Shown here in pieces: positions 1 through 18,589 of a DNA stretch of 64,000 nucleotides. Numbering within the stretch: the stretch's first letter is position 1; every line of letters begins with the position of its first letter. The notes beneath the pieces were generated by a model. It did no database searches. It worked only from the letters and a program-made list of their open reading frames with translations, and had not been told where the DNA came from. Source of the stretch: Quercus robur (lineage: Eukaryota > Streptophyta > Magnoliopsida > Fagales > Fagaceae); contig NC_065536.1 of assembly GCF_932294415.1 (NCBI RefSeq), forward strand, positions 50,468,354 to 50,532,353. The letters are read 5' to 3'. Made by a program: the position numbers and the translations under genes.

Positions 1-146
1 GGTGCCACTCAAGCTACAACGCTCGAGGTGCCAACCAAAGTTGCAGCAAAATTTGCAAGCCTCACAAATTTACACCTCATTATATTTATTTTTTAATATA
101 AAAATTTGACCAAGTACTATAAGGATTCAAGATCCTTGTCAACTTA

Positions 147-1176
147 TAGAGCATGTTTGGTACACTGTAATAGTTATTACATTGTAATAAGAATAAGTAT
201 TACAAGTAATACAAGAAGTTGGAATGACATAACTATTCCTATTCATTTGTTTGGTGATAATATTGTAATGGAAGCCTGAATCTCTGTTAAGATAGTGGAA
301 TGTCATTATATTTTTGTCAAATTTCCTAAAATGCAAATTTAAAAATGATATATATTTTACAATATGGCTTAAAATCTATCATTTTATTAATTGAATATAT
401 ATATATATATATATATGATTAATTGATTAGTATTATTTTTATAAATTAATCATAATAAATATAAAAAATTGATAACATCATATCATAGCAATATAGTTAT
501 TTTTATCACAACATATAGATACCAATTTATAAATACAAACAATATAAAACTAAATACAATTTATAATTTTCAAAATTTTAATACCAAATCATAACAAAGA
601 ACATGCTAGCATAATGGGTTTTTATTTTTACTCTGTTCACATAAATTGAGCTTTGAATGTAGAACCAATAGTGAGAATAATAGTAGAAAACAAAATTAAC
701 ACGGAGAATAACGAAGCCAAAAAATAGTAATAAAATTATGAATTGGTTTTTTTATTTTTTTTATTTTTTATTTTATATAAGATAGAAATTTTACTCTAAC
801 CTAATCTAAATGTATATGTGTGTGAAACTCCCTTCTGGAAACTTGAATCTTGGCCCTTACCCCCCCACACCCTATAAGCACTTATACTTGTGGAGTGATC
901 ATTGCACCAAGGGAATGCGGTGGTGAGTTGATTCTTGAGAGAGAGAGAGAAAGAGTTATTAGTGTTAGGGGTCGTTTAGTAATTTTTATTTTTGTATTTA
1001 TTATATAGGTTAAGGAATAGTTATTACAACCATTTTGGTAAGGAATAGTTTAAAAAATAGCTATTTCTAAGGAATGACTATTACTTGTAATAAAAACACA
1101 ACCAAATAATTGAATGGTTATTCCTAATGAATAGCTATTACATTACAAAGTCTATTACAACGTACCAAATATACCC
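147..1176. mobile_element. Harbinger/Tourist-like MITE, about 1.03 kb
   Basis: The left end (GCATGTTTGGTACACTGTAA region, 151-170) and the right end (1140-1176, read in reverse) form terminal inverted repeats of about 40 bp with several mismatches. They carry the TTTGGTA core and TGTAATA/TATTACA words. A TTA trinucleotide sits just outside each end (144-146 and 1177-1179), as expected for PIF/Harbinger targets. No transposase is encoded; the interior is AT-rich. The exact first base is uncertain by 1-2 nt because the two TIRs differ in length by one. Confidence 0.6.
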
Positions 1177-1179
1177 TTA

Positions 1180-1657
1180 AATTATCAAGGACTCCAAGTT
1201 TAACTTAGATTCCATTGTGTGTACACAATGGCAATTCAAGAATTTTTTTAATATTTTCTTTGGCAGTTGCATATAGAATTAGAATCACTAAAATTGGTGC
1301 GCCTGTTGCTAACATAATCAAAAACTCAAGCAAGATCATCCAGCATAGCTCCAACCATATTGTACTTATGGTATTCTTTTTTCTTTGTTTAGTTTGTTGT
1401 TTTTGATGTTTTACGGTATTGAATGACTGCTTTGATTTGGTTTGTAACGTAGATTTATAGTAAAATTTGATTTAGATTTAAATATGAAGTAGCAAATATA
1501 AATGGTTTATGATCTAGGGGTTATGACTTTAGGTTGGACCAGTAGTACTTTAGACTATTTTTAACCTTTATTTTGAACTAAAATGATTTATTTTAATTAG
1601 TTTTCAATGAATTGTAGCATTTGAGATATGAAAAGATATATATATATATATATATAT
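1180..1657. other. Intergenic DNA without recognised features
   Basis: AT-rich sequence with a short palindrome (TGTGTACACA near 1218) and a (TA)n run at 1636-1657. I see no coding, RNA or clear repeat signal. Confidence 0.5.
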
Positions 1658-2570
1658 GAGATAGGTTCAAGTTACACCTAGTGTAACTGCACAAGAGTTA
1701 CACCTTATTAAGACCATAGATTTTTCTTAGATCTGGTTAGAAAACACTCTTGCTATGTCATAATTATTCCCTAGAAATTAGTGGTTGGCATTAACTCTTC
1801 ATATTAAATGTAGGAAAAAAAAAAAAAAAAAACATCATTGAACTCTCCCTTGTCCACCGTCATCGTTTTCTCCTTTCTCTGTCACATGTCTTTTTGGTTC
1901 TATGCACTTAAGCCTCAATCATTGATTTCTAACACCATTGTTTCAAGGTACTGGAATTAGTGCTATAACAACATTTTTTTAAGAAACACTCATGGCCAAA
2001 GTCACAATTATTTTAGAGAACAATTGTTGTGGCTAAGTTTTTCTAAAATATTTATAACCAATTTCGTTTGAGGTCTGCCAAAATAATAGGTCTAAGGGTG
2101 AAAATAATTGGAAAAACACTCATGGCTGAGTCTTTCTAAAACACTCTACGTGATAATGTAATTATCTCTTTCACTTAGCTTATCATAATTGTGGGGTCCA
2201 ATAGTTTATGGGTCCGGCCCACGCGCTTATGGGAAGCCCACCGGTCCTAAACTGAAGGAGGCCAGGGCCCAAACTCGAAACTAGGAAACATAAAAAGTGG
2301 CCCGAAGACACAGCCGAGGATGGTTTCGTCCTCGACAGGCCCAAAACCTCAGGGATAGGAATGGAACACGAGTAAGCTAGAAAGATCAGAAAATATCCTG
2401 GGGAAGTTGTCTTTAATACCCTTCCCTGACATGACACTGCCCCTAACAGAGCCGGGATCTTAGGCTTTATGGATCATCTCCAGCAATTTTGGGATTAGAC
2501 TGATGGGACAGATATCTGTCCTGGAAAGATCGACCCTACACGTGGACGAAGGACAACGAACGTAAGCTAG

Positions 2571-2578
2571 TATAAAAG
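2571..2578 (+). promoter_or_regulatory. TATA box of element 1 5' LTR
   Basis: TATAAAAG preceded by GCTAG. The 3' LTR has it at 7268-7275, and the same CTAGTATAAAAG string occurs in the LTR of element 2 (54532-54539). Conservation between diverged LTRs supports promoter function. Confidence 0.6.
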
Positions 2579-2713
2579 AGAATGTTATGTGACCAAAGAA
2601 AGGGGCTCTCCATCTGGCTTCTTGAGAAAGACTTGATGAAAGAGAATGCCTGGAGAATATACGCCGGACACCACCTAAAAACCCACCGACGGGTAACCGG
2701 GGACAGCACCATC

Positions 2714-2738
2714 GCTCCTCGGACATGATCCGAGGAGC
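2714..2738 (+). other. Perfect LTR hairpin
   Basis: Arms GCTCCTCGGA and TCCGAGGAGC (10 bp) surround the loop CATGA. The 3' LTR copy (7411-7435 region) has one C-to-T change in the right arm, which leaves a G-T wobble. An equivalent hairpin with loop CTAAT is present in element 2. Confidence 0.75.
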
Positions 2739-2947
2739 CAAATCCTCCTAGATCCAAGATTGAAGGGCCTGAATATCCAGCCCAAAGCTCTTTCTCATAT
2801 TGGTTCACCTATAGTCCGGCCCGAAATGTCTCCCCGTGATCCAACGCTGGCCTTTTAAGCCCACTCTCTACAAATATTATTGTGAGGGACTTTCTGTGTG
2901 CGAGCCCCACATCGTTGTTGGGCCGTTAAAGATTTTGTGTCCTTACA

Positions 2948-2965
2948 ATTGGCGCCGTCTGTGGG
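2948..2965 (+). other. Primer-binding site of element 1
   Basis: ATTGGCGCCGTCTGTGGG directly follows the 5' LTR. TGGCGCCGT is complementary to the 3' end expected for plant tRNA-Asp plus CCA. Similar PBSs are known from Tat/Athila-type Ty3/gypsy elements, from family knowledge and not from a search. Confidence 0.7.
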
Positions 2966-3220
2966 AAAAGGCTTGCGCGTTGGCACGAGTGGCGCATGAG
3001 TCAGCCCTCTCGCAAACAGAGATTCATGAGTTTTTCTCATCTCCGGCGACGTGCAGTTGTTGCTCCGCCATAAGTTTCGTCTAGGGGCTACGCCTTGCAC
3101 TGCTAACGGAGCGGGCAGCTCTAGGGGCTTCCGGCCTCGAGCCAACTCCTCCCTCCCTGGCCTAGGGGCTAACCTTCGAAAAATAAATCAGTATAGAAAA
3201 GAAAGTACAAAAAAGAGATC

Positions 3221-3630
3221 TTACAAGTAATGGACAGAACCAAGGCCTTGCATGGTCCTCGGACCCAAGCCTATGGGGAAACCAAGTACAAAAAAGAGAT
3301 CTTACAAGTAATGGACAGAACCAAGGCCTTGCATGGTCCTCGGACCCAAGCCTATGGGGAAACCAAGTACAAAAAAGAGATCTTACAAGTAATGGACAGA
3401 ACCAAGGCCTTGCATGGTCCTCGGACCCAAGCCTATGGGGAAACCAAGTACAAAAAAAAAAGAAATCTTACAAGTAATGGACAGAACCAAGGCCTTGCAT
3501 GGTTCTCGGACCCAAGCCTGTGGGGAAACCAAGCACAAAGAAGAAGTCTTACAAGTTTTGGACAGAACCGAGGCATTGCATAGTCTTCGGACTCAAGCCT
3601 ATGGGGAAACCAAATACGCAAATGAAAAAC
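3221..3630 (+). repeat. Tandem array 1 of element 1, about 81 bp x 5
   Basis: Unit starts at 3221, 3302, 3383, 3468 and 3549 (periods 81, 81, 85, 81). Each unit contains GGACAGAACC, TTGCATGGTCCTCGGAC and GGGGAAACCAAG. The first three are almost identical; the last two diverge. The 81-bp period keeps a reading frame open by arithmetic, so the open frames here are probably not genes. Confidence 0.92.
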
Positions 3631-4884
3631 CAGATACACAAAAGCACGATCGGAGTACCCTACTTCCCGTTCGGTAGATCGGATGGATTGTGAGGAGGTC
3701 ATCACTCTTGGGCGACATTTGCGCGTTTATCACAAGAGTAGTCAACTGCTACCCCGGTTAGTTTCCTAAGTTTGATTTATTACAAATTATCGATATAATG
3801 CCTGATGGTGCTGATAGATGAGATTTGATTAGATTATGCTTCAAAGTAGCTTTGTTACAAATATTCTCAAAGCAACACATACATAGAGCACATTCGTTCA
3901 CAAAGTTGTATTGCCCAGTAGATCAACGCTTAAAACATGTAAATCAATTTCCATTTTTATTACAACGAAGAAATAGTACAGTGTACAATGAAAAGCTGGA
4001 ATCAGCCTGCGTCAAAGCTTACTACATAAGCGAGAAAAAGAAAAATACAAGAAAGCTGGAGAAAGCTGAGGAGGTATGTCGGAGGAAAGGTTGGCTACAG
4101 CTCCGAGACCTTATTCTTCCCCCGCACTCTTACATGCCCATAACTCAGGCAGCCAAAGAAACCCAACTTGAGCCTGGCACCGTTGAAGGAAAGGTGCAGG
4201 GAGTGGGAAACTGAGGGGCTTTCTCTAAATATTCGCCTGCTGCTAAGCAGAGGCGCTGATGGCGGAGAATCTTTCTTCTGACATACCAAAGTGCTGGCAT
4301 GAACAGAGCCTGCTTCGGATTTTGACTAAAAGAGGGAGAGACGCCGTTCCCCCTCGGTGGAGCTGGAGTACTTTCCTGAACTTGTGCTTCCTGTACCCAT
4401 ACCTTACTGTTATAAGCCTCATGAGGACACGGCGCTTCTGCGGCGGAGAAAGTTCTTTCTTCCCAACCCTCGCTTTCAACATGTTATGCCAAGAAAGGAG
4501 AACTCCGGATATGGGAAGCGTGATGGGAGAGAAAAATAAAAGGATGGGTGTATATATAAAGCAACCCTCTCTCCCTCCTATTTATTTGAAAAGACAAGAT
4601 AATGGCAGTCAACTCACGCGGCGTCCCAAGGAGCACTACAGACAAAGTAGTCTTGGCTCAACTTCCAACGTCAACTGCAGCCAAGAGACTCAAGGAGCCT
4701 CGTAAAGACGCGCCTCGATCCTTGGGGCGTCAGAGAAGTACTGCGTGGCCAGAGGTTGCAGAAATATCTCTTAATCCGCGGATTCATTGAATTCGCGGCC
4801 CAAGCCCGCTTTGCGTGAAGGCCCAGGGACACCCTGTTTGACACCTCGGGAAATGCTCAACGAAAGGGAAAATCTGAACTCAAA

Positions 4885-5352
4885 GTCTTGGACAGAACCT
4901 AAGGCTTGCATAGTCCTCGGACTCAAGCTAAAAGGGAAAACCAAGTACTGATGTAGACATTGGTCTTGGACAGAACCTAAGGCTTGCATGGTCCTCGGAC
5001 TCAAGCTAAAAGGGAAAACCAAGTACTGATGCAGACATTGGTCTTGGACAGAACCTAAGGCTTGCATGGTCCTCGGACTCAAGCTAAAAGGGAAAACCAA
5101 GTACTGATGCAGACATTGGTCTTGGACAGAACCTAAGGCTTGCATGGTCCTTGGACTCAAGCTAAAAGGGAAAACCAAGTACTGATGCAGACATTGGTCT
5201 TGGACAGAACCTAAGACTTGCATGGTCCTCGGACTCAAGCTAAAAGGGAAAACCAAGTATTGGTGCAGACATTGGTCTCGGACAGAACCTAAGGCTTGCA
5301 TGGTCCTCGGACTCAAGCTAAAAGGGAAAACCAAGTACCGATAAAGACACAA
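4885..5352 (+). repeat. Tandem array 2 of element 1, 78 bp x 6
   Basis: Units start at 4885, 4963, 5041, 5119, 5197 and 5275 with an exact 78-bp period. Each carries TTGGACAGAACC, GCTTGCATGGTCCTCGGAC and AAGGGAAAACCAAGTAC. Degenerate partial units continue to about 5455. The unit shares its core with array 1 and with the array of element 2. The open frame on the - strand (4771-5352) results from the period being divisible by three. Confidence 0.93.
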
Positions 5353-5455
5353 GTCTCGGACTCAAGCCTAAGGGAAAAATCAAGTACATAAGATAAAACG
5401 CATAAGTCCTGAACAAAACCCAGGTTTTGCAAAGTCCTCGGACTCAGGCTTCTTG

Positions 5456-6868
5456 GGAAATCAACTGCCTGAATGAAGAAATTTCTCGGCTTAAATACTG
5501 GAAAAGGTTAAGGCTCGCGTATCATGGAGATGGCAGAATAACCTAATGATCGACAACTTAAGGAGGCCATTCATCCGGTGGGTAACATGTTCTCGGATAA
5601 CTACTTCTTACACCTTATCGAGCATCTAACACCCATCACGGCTAATTTTAAGATAAGTCTCATTCCTCACTGGTCGGATTGTTATGTTGAATAATAATTT
5701 TGTTAGAGTTATCGTGGCATCTTTTTATCAACGATTACTTTGGCCTTAGTTATTATTGATTCAAATGCTATACTATTATGCCGAGCAGCGCTTTCACATT
5801 TGTTAGAATATATAAACAAGACATACGAAATAGAGTAACACTAACTTTTATTAATATGAAAAATTGTTACAACGTACAAGGAAGGGCTTAAACAAGCCTA
5901 TACAAAAAATGAACTGCTAAAACAGTAACAACATCTGTAATACAAATAAGTAAACCATCAGGTGTCTTCTGAACTCGCCTTCAAAGTCTCTCTGAAATCT
6001 ACGCCTCAGTACTGCTTATATCAGGAGAAGAACCTTATACAAAAATAATGAAGGAGAAGGAAGAAGAATTGGAAGACATGGAAGCACTTCAGCAAACTCT
6101 TGTCGCTGAAGAATGCAAGGGAAAAAGAAGATGGAGGACATGAGTGGGAAGGAGGAGAAGAAGAGGGAAGCAATGAAAAGAAAGTAAAAGGAGCAAAAGA
6201 GGGAGAAGGGGAGCCATATTAGGTATGCTCATGAGAGAGCAGATGGAGATGACAAGGGAGGTTTTCGACTCAGTCACACCAGAAATGGGGTATGACGAGT
6301 CCCTGCTTCGGATTTTGGCTAAAAGAATGAGGAGACAAATCTTAAGCCTCCGCCATCCTTGCCCCGACCGAGCCATCTCGAGTTTTGTAAGGACATGGCG
6401 TTTCTGGGAAAGGAAGGATTTGTTCATGGTGGATTACTATGAGAGAGGTATTATTGAATAGGGAGTAACCGGATGGAGGAAGTGGACTCTGGGAAGAACG
6501 TGAGGGATTCGGATATGAAGAAGTCACCCTCTGTCTTCTCTCTTTATATAGGGGACGAAGAAGAGGGAATGTAACGCACTCAGATCCCCAGGGAAATCCA
6601 GAGTATAACACGCCGCTTCGTTCTCCTACACCATCAGTAACCGTTGTATCTGGGAGGTCTCGTAAATGGGAAGATATTAAATACACGCTGCAGATAACCA
6701 CGCGGCATAACGGCAATGTGCGCAAATCCAGGAAAAACGGCTCGTAGACCGGTACATTCCTTGGGGAGGGGAAGAGTCGCCAGTGTTGATCAAGATCCGA
6801 AGAAAGTGAACGGCAATAAGGGCTTGACATCATCAAAATCCACCTGTCCTACCATGACGTTGGACAGC
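5456..6868 (+). other. Internal region of element 1 without coding capacity
   Basis: Contains segments related to the middle of element 1 itself and to element 2, such as the TGCTTCGGATTTTG motif near 4310, 6304 and 56529. No retroviral-type protein motif was found in any frame. Confidence 0.6.
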
Positions 6869-6886
6869 AGGATTTTGAGGGGCTAA
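6869..6886 (+). other. Polypurine-like tract of element 1
   Basis: AGGATTTTGAGGGGCTAA lies directly before the 3' LTR. Element 2 has AGGATTTTGAGGGGCTAT at the same place (57125-57142), so this end-of-interior signal is conserved. Confidence 0.65.
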
Positions 6887-7644
6887 TGTGGGGTCCAATA
6901 GTTTATGGGTCCGGCCCACGCGCTTATGGGAAGCCCACCGGTCCTAAACTGAAGGAGGCCAGGGCCCAAACTCGAAACTAGGAAACATAAAAAGTGGCCC
7001 GAAGACACAGCCGAGGACGGTTTCGTCCTCGGCAGGCCCAAAACCTCAGGGATAGGAATGGAACACGAGTAAGCTAGAAAGATCAGAAAATATCCTGGGG
7101 AAGTTGTCTTTAATACCCTTCCCTGACATGACACTGCCCCTAACAGAGCCGGGATCTTAGACTTTATGGATCATCTCCAGCAATTTTGGGATTAGACTGA
7201 TGGGACAGATATCTGTCCTGGAAAGATCGACCCTACACGTGGACGAAGGACAACGAACGTAAGCTAGTATAAAAGAGAATGTTATGTGACCAAAGAAAGG
7301 GGCTCTCCATCTGGCTTCTTGAGAAATACTTGATGAAAGAGAATGCCTGGAGAATATACGCCGGACACCACCTAAAAACCCGCCGACGGGTAACCGGGGA
7401 CAGCACCATCGCTCCTCGGACATGATTCGAGGAGCCAAATCCTCCTAGATCCAAGATTGAAGGGCCTGAATATCCAGCCTAAAGCTCTTTCTCATATTGG
7501 TTCACCTATAGTCCGGCCCGAAATGTCTCCCCGTGATCCAACGCTGGCCTTTTAAGCCCACTCTCTACAAATATTATTGTGAGGGACTTTCCGTGTGCGA
7601 GCCCCACATCGTTGTTGGGCCGTTAAAGATTTTGTGTCCTTACA
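6887..7644 (+). repeat. 3' LTR of element 1
   Basis: 758 bp, the same length as the 5' LTR, with about eight substitutions. It is followed by the ATAAT target duplication (7645-7649). Confidence 0.9.
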
Positions 7645-8244
7645 ATAATAATTATTTTTAAATTATTATTTCAGAAGGCAAGGATTACAAGGTCAAAAAA
7701 GCAGTAGGAACTAGGAATGGAGTTGGCCAAGATTGGTTTTGCAATATGAGAAACCAGATCTACATAGAAAATTCTTCAATTCAATCAAGCTATTTATGAA
7801 AGAGGCTACTGATGAAAAAAAAAATCGGCCACAAAGAGTCATTGCAACAAGATAGGTAACCAATTTGACTTCGTGGCGCTCAACAATCAACATAATACAT
7901 GGTGGCTCCCCAGAATCATCTATAATCTAGGAGGAGAGAGAACATATAACTCGTTTTTGGTAAGAAATATTGGTTTGGAATGTCTTAAATGATAATAAAT
8001 GAAATGCTAATTAGAGTATAGTATTAATGAGTCATTTTTTTGACCGTTAGATTTACTTAAATCTAATGGTTTAGAAAATGTGTAACTTTAAAGAGTTACA
8101 CCAGGTGTAACTTGAACCCATCTCTCTCTCTATATATATATATTTATATTTTATAGAAACAAGTGAAGATATTTAACTGTTGCTACCTATCTAGGACATC
8201 CCACATATTAGCAACTAATAATTAAATTAAAATTTCAAGATTTA

Positions 8245-8457
8245 GGTCCTGTTTGGTAAGAAATTTCTAATAATATTGTTGTTGATTTATGGAAATACGT
8301 GTGAATGAAAAAGTGTGTGGAAATACGTATAATATTGTTTAAACACTGAAAAATGTTGTTTAAACAACATTATACGCATTTTCACATACTTTTTTACTCA
8401 CATGTATTTTCAAAAAATACGAACAATATTACTAGAATAACATTACCAAATGAGCCC
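8245..8457. mobile_element. Tourist-like MITE, 213 bp
   Basis: Long terminal inverted repeats: GGTCCTGTTTGGTAAGAAAT at the left, and the right end ACCAAATGAGCCC reads GGGCTCATTTGGT in reverse. A TTA target duplication lies at 8242-8244 and 8458-8460. It lies about 350 bp upstream of the DEAH4 start codon. Confidence 0.8.
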
Positions 8458-8529
8458 TTAATTAACCCTTTGATCTCAATGTACGAGCAAGTGAATAAAT
8501 AAATTACTAGCACCGCTCAAATTACAGAG

Positions 8530-8602
8530 TCCGCTGTAGCAAAGTAAAGCTGGATTTCCGGCCTTCGCAAGAAGGTCCCGGGTTCGAGTCCCGGCAGCGG
8601 AA
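8530..8602 (+). tRNA. tRNA-like sequence, probably a tRNA pseudogene or tRNA-derived ncRNA
   Basis: A 7-bp acceptor stem pairs TCCGCTG (8530-8536) with CAGCGGA (8595-8601). The T-arm is perfect: CCGGG, loop TTCGAGT, CCCGG (8578-8594). Box B GGTTCGAGTCC is consensus, a box A-like TAGCAAAGTAA starts at 8537, and a TTTTTT terminator follows at 8605-8610. The middle is abnormal. At the anticodon-arm position, GCTGG and CCGGC pair around a 4-nt loop ATTT (8549-8562), and CTTC-GCAA-GAAG forms a second hairpin (8563-8574). No 7-nt anticodon loop is present, so no amino acid can be assigned. Confidence 0.5.
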
Positions 8603-8752
8603 TAATTTTTTATTACTCCGTATTATTTTTCACTCTAGGGAAATTTTGAATTTACCCCAAGCTTTTAAAAATCTGTAGAAAGAGCAAGCGCGCCTCGGTC
8701 AATTAACACACAACGGTTTAGCTAAGCCCAGTCAAACAAACTAAAAGTTCAA

Positions 8753-8761
8753 AAACCCTAA
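8753..8761 (+). promoter_or_regulatory. Telo-box in the DEAH4 leader
   Basis: AAACCCTAA lies about 50 bp upstream of the start codon. In plants this motif is typical of promoters and leaders of housekeeping and translation genes. Function here is inferred from the motif alone. Confidence 0.35.
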
Positions 8762-8809
8762 ATTTTACACTAGAAAAATCTCTAAAACCCCAATTTTTTT
8801 AGTTCATCA

Positions 8810-16885
<8,076 letters not shown>

Positions 16886-17157
16886 GCTTTTATTACCACT
16901 TTTTATGACCATGAAATTAGAGTCCAAGCAGTTGGAGAATGATATTCTGTTTTTAAAGCAAAGAAATGAGCTTATTTATCAGTTATTATATTGATATATC
17001 AGTGGGCTTGGCAGCCCCAGCGGCTGGGCTAAGGTCATTTCTTTTATGGGGAACAAGTTTTCTGTTTATGAGTGCCAAAAGGAGAGTTGTCCTGGTAAGT
17101 ACAGCAAACTATGATTGTTGACATTAGTGTGACCCTTAAGAAAAAAGAAAGGTATTT

Positions 17158-17300
17158 CAACCTCACCCATGATTACGCATTTGTGATGATCAGACCTTGG
17201 AGGATGTGGATCCAGCACACCTACAGTTCAACCTCACCCATGATTACGCATTTGTGATGATCAGACTTTGGAGGATGTGAATCCAGAACACCTATGGTTG
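17158..17300 (+). repeat. Tandem duplication, 71-bp unit x 2
   Basis: TTCAACCTCACCCATGATTA starts near 17157 and again near 17228, with the following 60 bp conserved (GATCAGACYTTGGAGGATGT). No coding role seen. Confidence 0.85.
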
Positions 17301-17879
17301 AAACTAGTTCTGAGCTGAAATTTGGTCATTTTTTACAAGGAGCATGTTTGTTCTGGTCTTCTTGCTGTGTTGGCTTATTATCAAGATCAACTATTAAGGT
17401 ATGATAGCAGTTTCTCCTTTTTTCTTGCTGAAGGTATGTTAGCAGTTGACAGACTTCCACTGTACATTTACAAATTCCATACAAATGAAACACAATCTTT
17501 CTTTCTTCAAAGAATAGAAAAAGAACCTCTGCAATGTACCTACTGTAACACTATGTACATTTTGCTGTCATAGTGTTTCTATTATCTTGGCAGCAGGTGT
17601 ACAGGTTTAGGAATCCCAATTTATGCTTTCTAAGTGGGAATATACAACTCTAAGCTGGATCTCTGCATTGCTAAATTGCATGCCGTTTTCCATTTTTGTA
17701 CACAACCTGCTTTCTTGATCTATGCAAAGCAGCATGTCGTTTTTTTATTTTTAAATTCTTCGTCAATTTTCTTCTTGGTCAGCATAAATTGTTTTCTATT
17801 TGGTCTTGTAATCTACTTCTGCATGCCTTTTGGGTTATGGGTCACTGTGAGGCTGTGAGCTGCATTTTGTGTGTGTGTG

Positions 17880-17995
17880 TGTGAAATGAATGCCAGCCTC
17901 TTAAAAAAAAATTGGGGGCAAGGTTGCTTACATTTTTGTGTGTGTATCTGAAATGAATGCCAGCCTCTTAAAAAAAAATTGGGATTAAGGTTGCT
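17880..17995 (+). repeat. Local tandem duplication in copy A
   Basis: GAAATGAATGCCAGCCTCTT followed by an A-run and ATTGGG occurs twice about 67 bp apart (17882 and 17949). Copy B at 59765-59815 has only one such unit. Confidence 0.75.
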
Positions 17996-18566
17996 TATTA
18001 ATCACCTCTCTGATATCCCACAAAAGTGGAGTTATGTGCATTGGAAATTTATATTATAAAAAAAAAATTGCAGCCATTTTCTTGCACGGTTGCACCTATG
18101 CCATTTTTATTTTTAGCTTGCATGGAACTGCAGTTTGTGTTTAGACTGCATGCCCTTAAACAATTCTGGTTCCCTATGTTATGAATCACACTTTCTCTAA
18201 ACTAGATTTTGTTTTGGTAATTAAATGCTGTTGTCATTTCTGAAAAGAAGATGAAGTTCTTGTAAGGTGCATACCACTTTAAACTAGACGTGGTTTATGC
18301 AAGAGATTTCTCGTGCATCTATTCATGCAAAGAAGAGCAACAGAAAACTCTTTGCATGAATCCATGCAACGATAAAAATCATAGATGAGTGGGAATTATT
18401 AAAACAAAAATCAGATACATTTCCGAAGCCCTAAAATTGGAAGTGCTATTTATTCCTCAATCCAAAGTATGTATGGCGGAACAGAACTATTTTAAGAATG
18501 AGTCTTAAGTGGAAATCCTACTTGCACACTTGAGAATACTCGTTGGTGCTCGTACTAAATAGCCAC

Positions 18567-18589
18567 TTTTTTTTTTTTTTGCTAAACTC
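18567..18589 (-). mobile_element. 23-bp micro-retroinsertion
   Basis: T14 followed by GCTAAACTC sits between direct repeats AATAGCCAC (18558-18566 and 18590-18598). This is the footprint of an extremely 5'-truncated poly(A) retroinsertion on the - strand. Confidence 0.6.

Larger units (their letters stand above)
2190..2947 (+). repeat. 5' LTR of element 1
   Basis: Starts TGTGGGGTCC and ends GTCCTTACA. A TATA box (TATAAAAG, 2571-2578) marks the likely U3/R promoter. A 10-bp perfect hairpin (2714-2738) lies about 140 bp downstream, in the predicted transcript leader. Confidence 0.9.
2190..7644 (+). mobile_element. Complete non-autonomous LTR retroelement (LARD-like), element 1
   Basis: Two 758-bp LTRs (2190-2947 and 6887-7644) begin TGTGGGG and end TTACA. 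They enclose 3939 bp and are flanked by a 5-bp target duplication ATAAT (2185-2189 and 7645-7649). A primer-binding site follows the left LTR and a purine-rich tract precedes the right one, so the element reads on the + strand. The interior shows no gag, protease, reverse transcriptase, RNase H or integrase motifs. It holds two tandem arrays (3221-3630 and 4885-5352) and unrelated short reading frames. The two LTRs differ at about 8 positions by eye, nearly all transitions, so the insertion is recent. It depends on proteins of another element. The PBS suggests a Ty3/gypsy partner, but this is an inference. Confidence 0.9.
1658..8124. mobile_element. TIR transposon split by a nested LTR element
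   Basis: A terminal inverted repeat of about 30 bp is visible: GAGATAGGTTCAAGTTACAC at 1658-1677 matches, in reverse complement, the sequence ending at 8124 with about two mismatches. Both ends abut (TA)n/(TC)n tracts, so the target duplication cannot be defined. Removing the nested LTR retroelement (2190-7644 plus one ATAAT copy) leaves about 1.0 kb without a transposase. It is therefore a non-autonomous element; the superfamily is not determined. Confidence 0.6.

Noticed and set aside
2183..2808. Overlapping open frames inside the LTR, repeated at 6883-7454
   Set aside because: They lie within LTR sequence, are antisense to the element and show no protein family; duplicated only because the LTR is.
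3230..3677. Open frames across tandem array 1 that look like a repeat protein
   Set aside because: Frames stay open because the 81-bp unit is divisible by three; several frames are open at once and none matches a known family.
4771..5352. 193-residue repetitive open frame on the - strand
   Set aside because: A direct consequence of six 78-bp repeats in a non-coding retroelement; no start context, domain or conservation.
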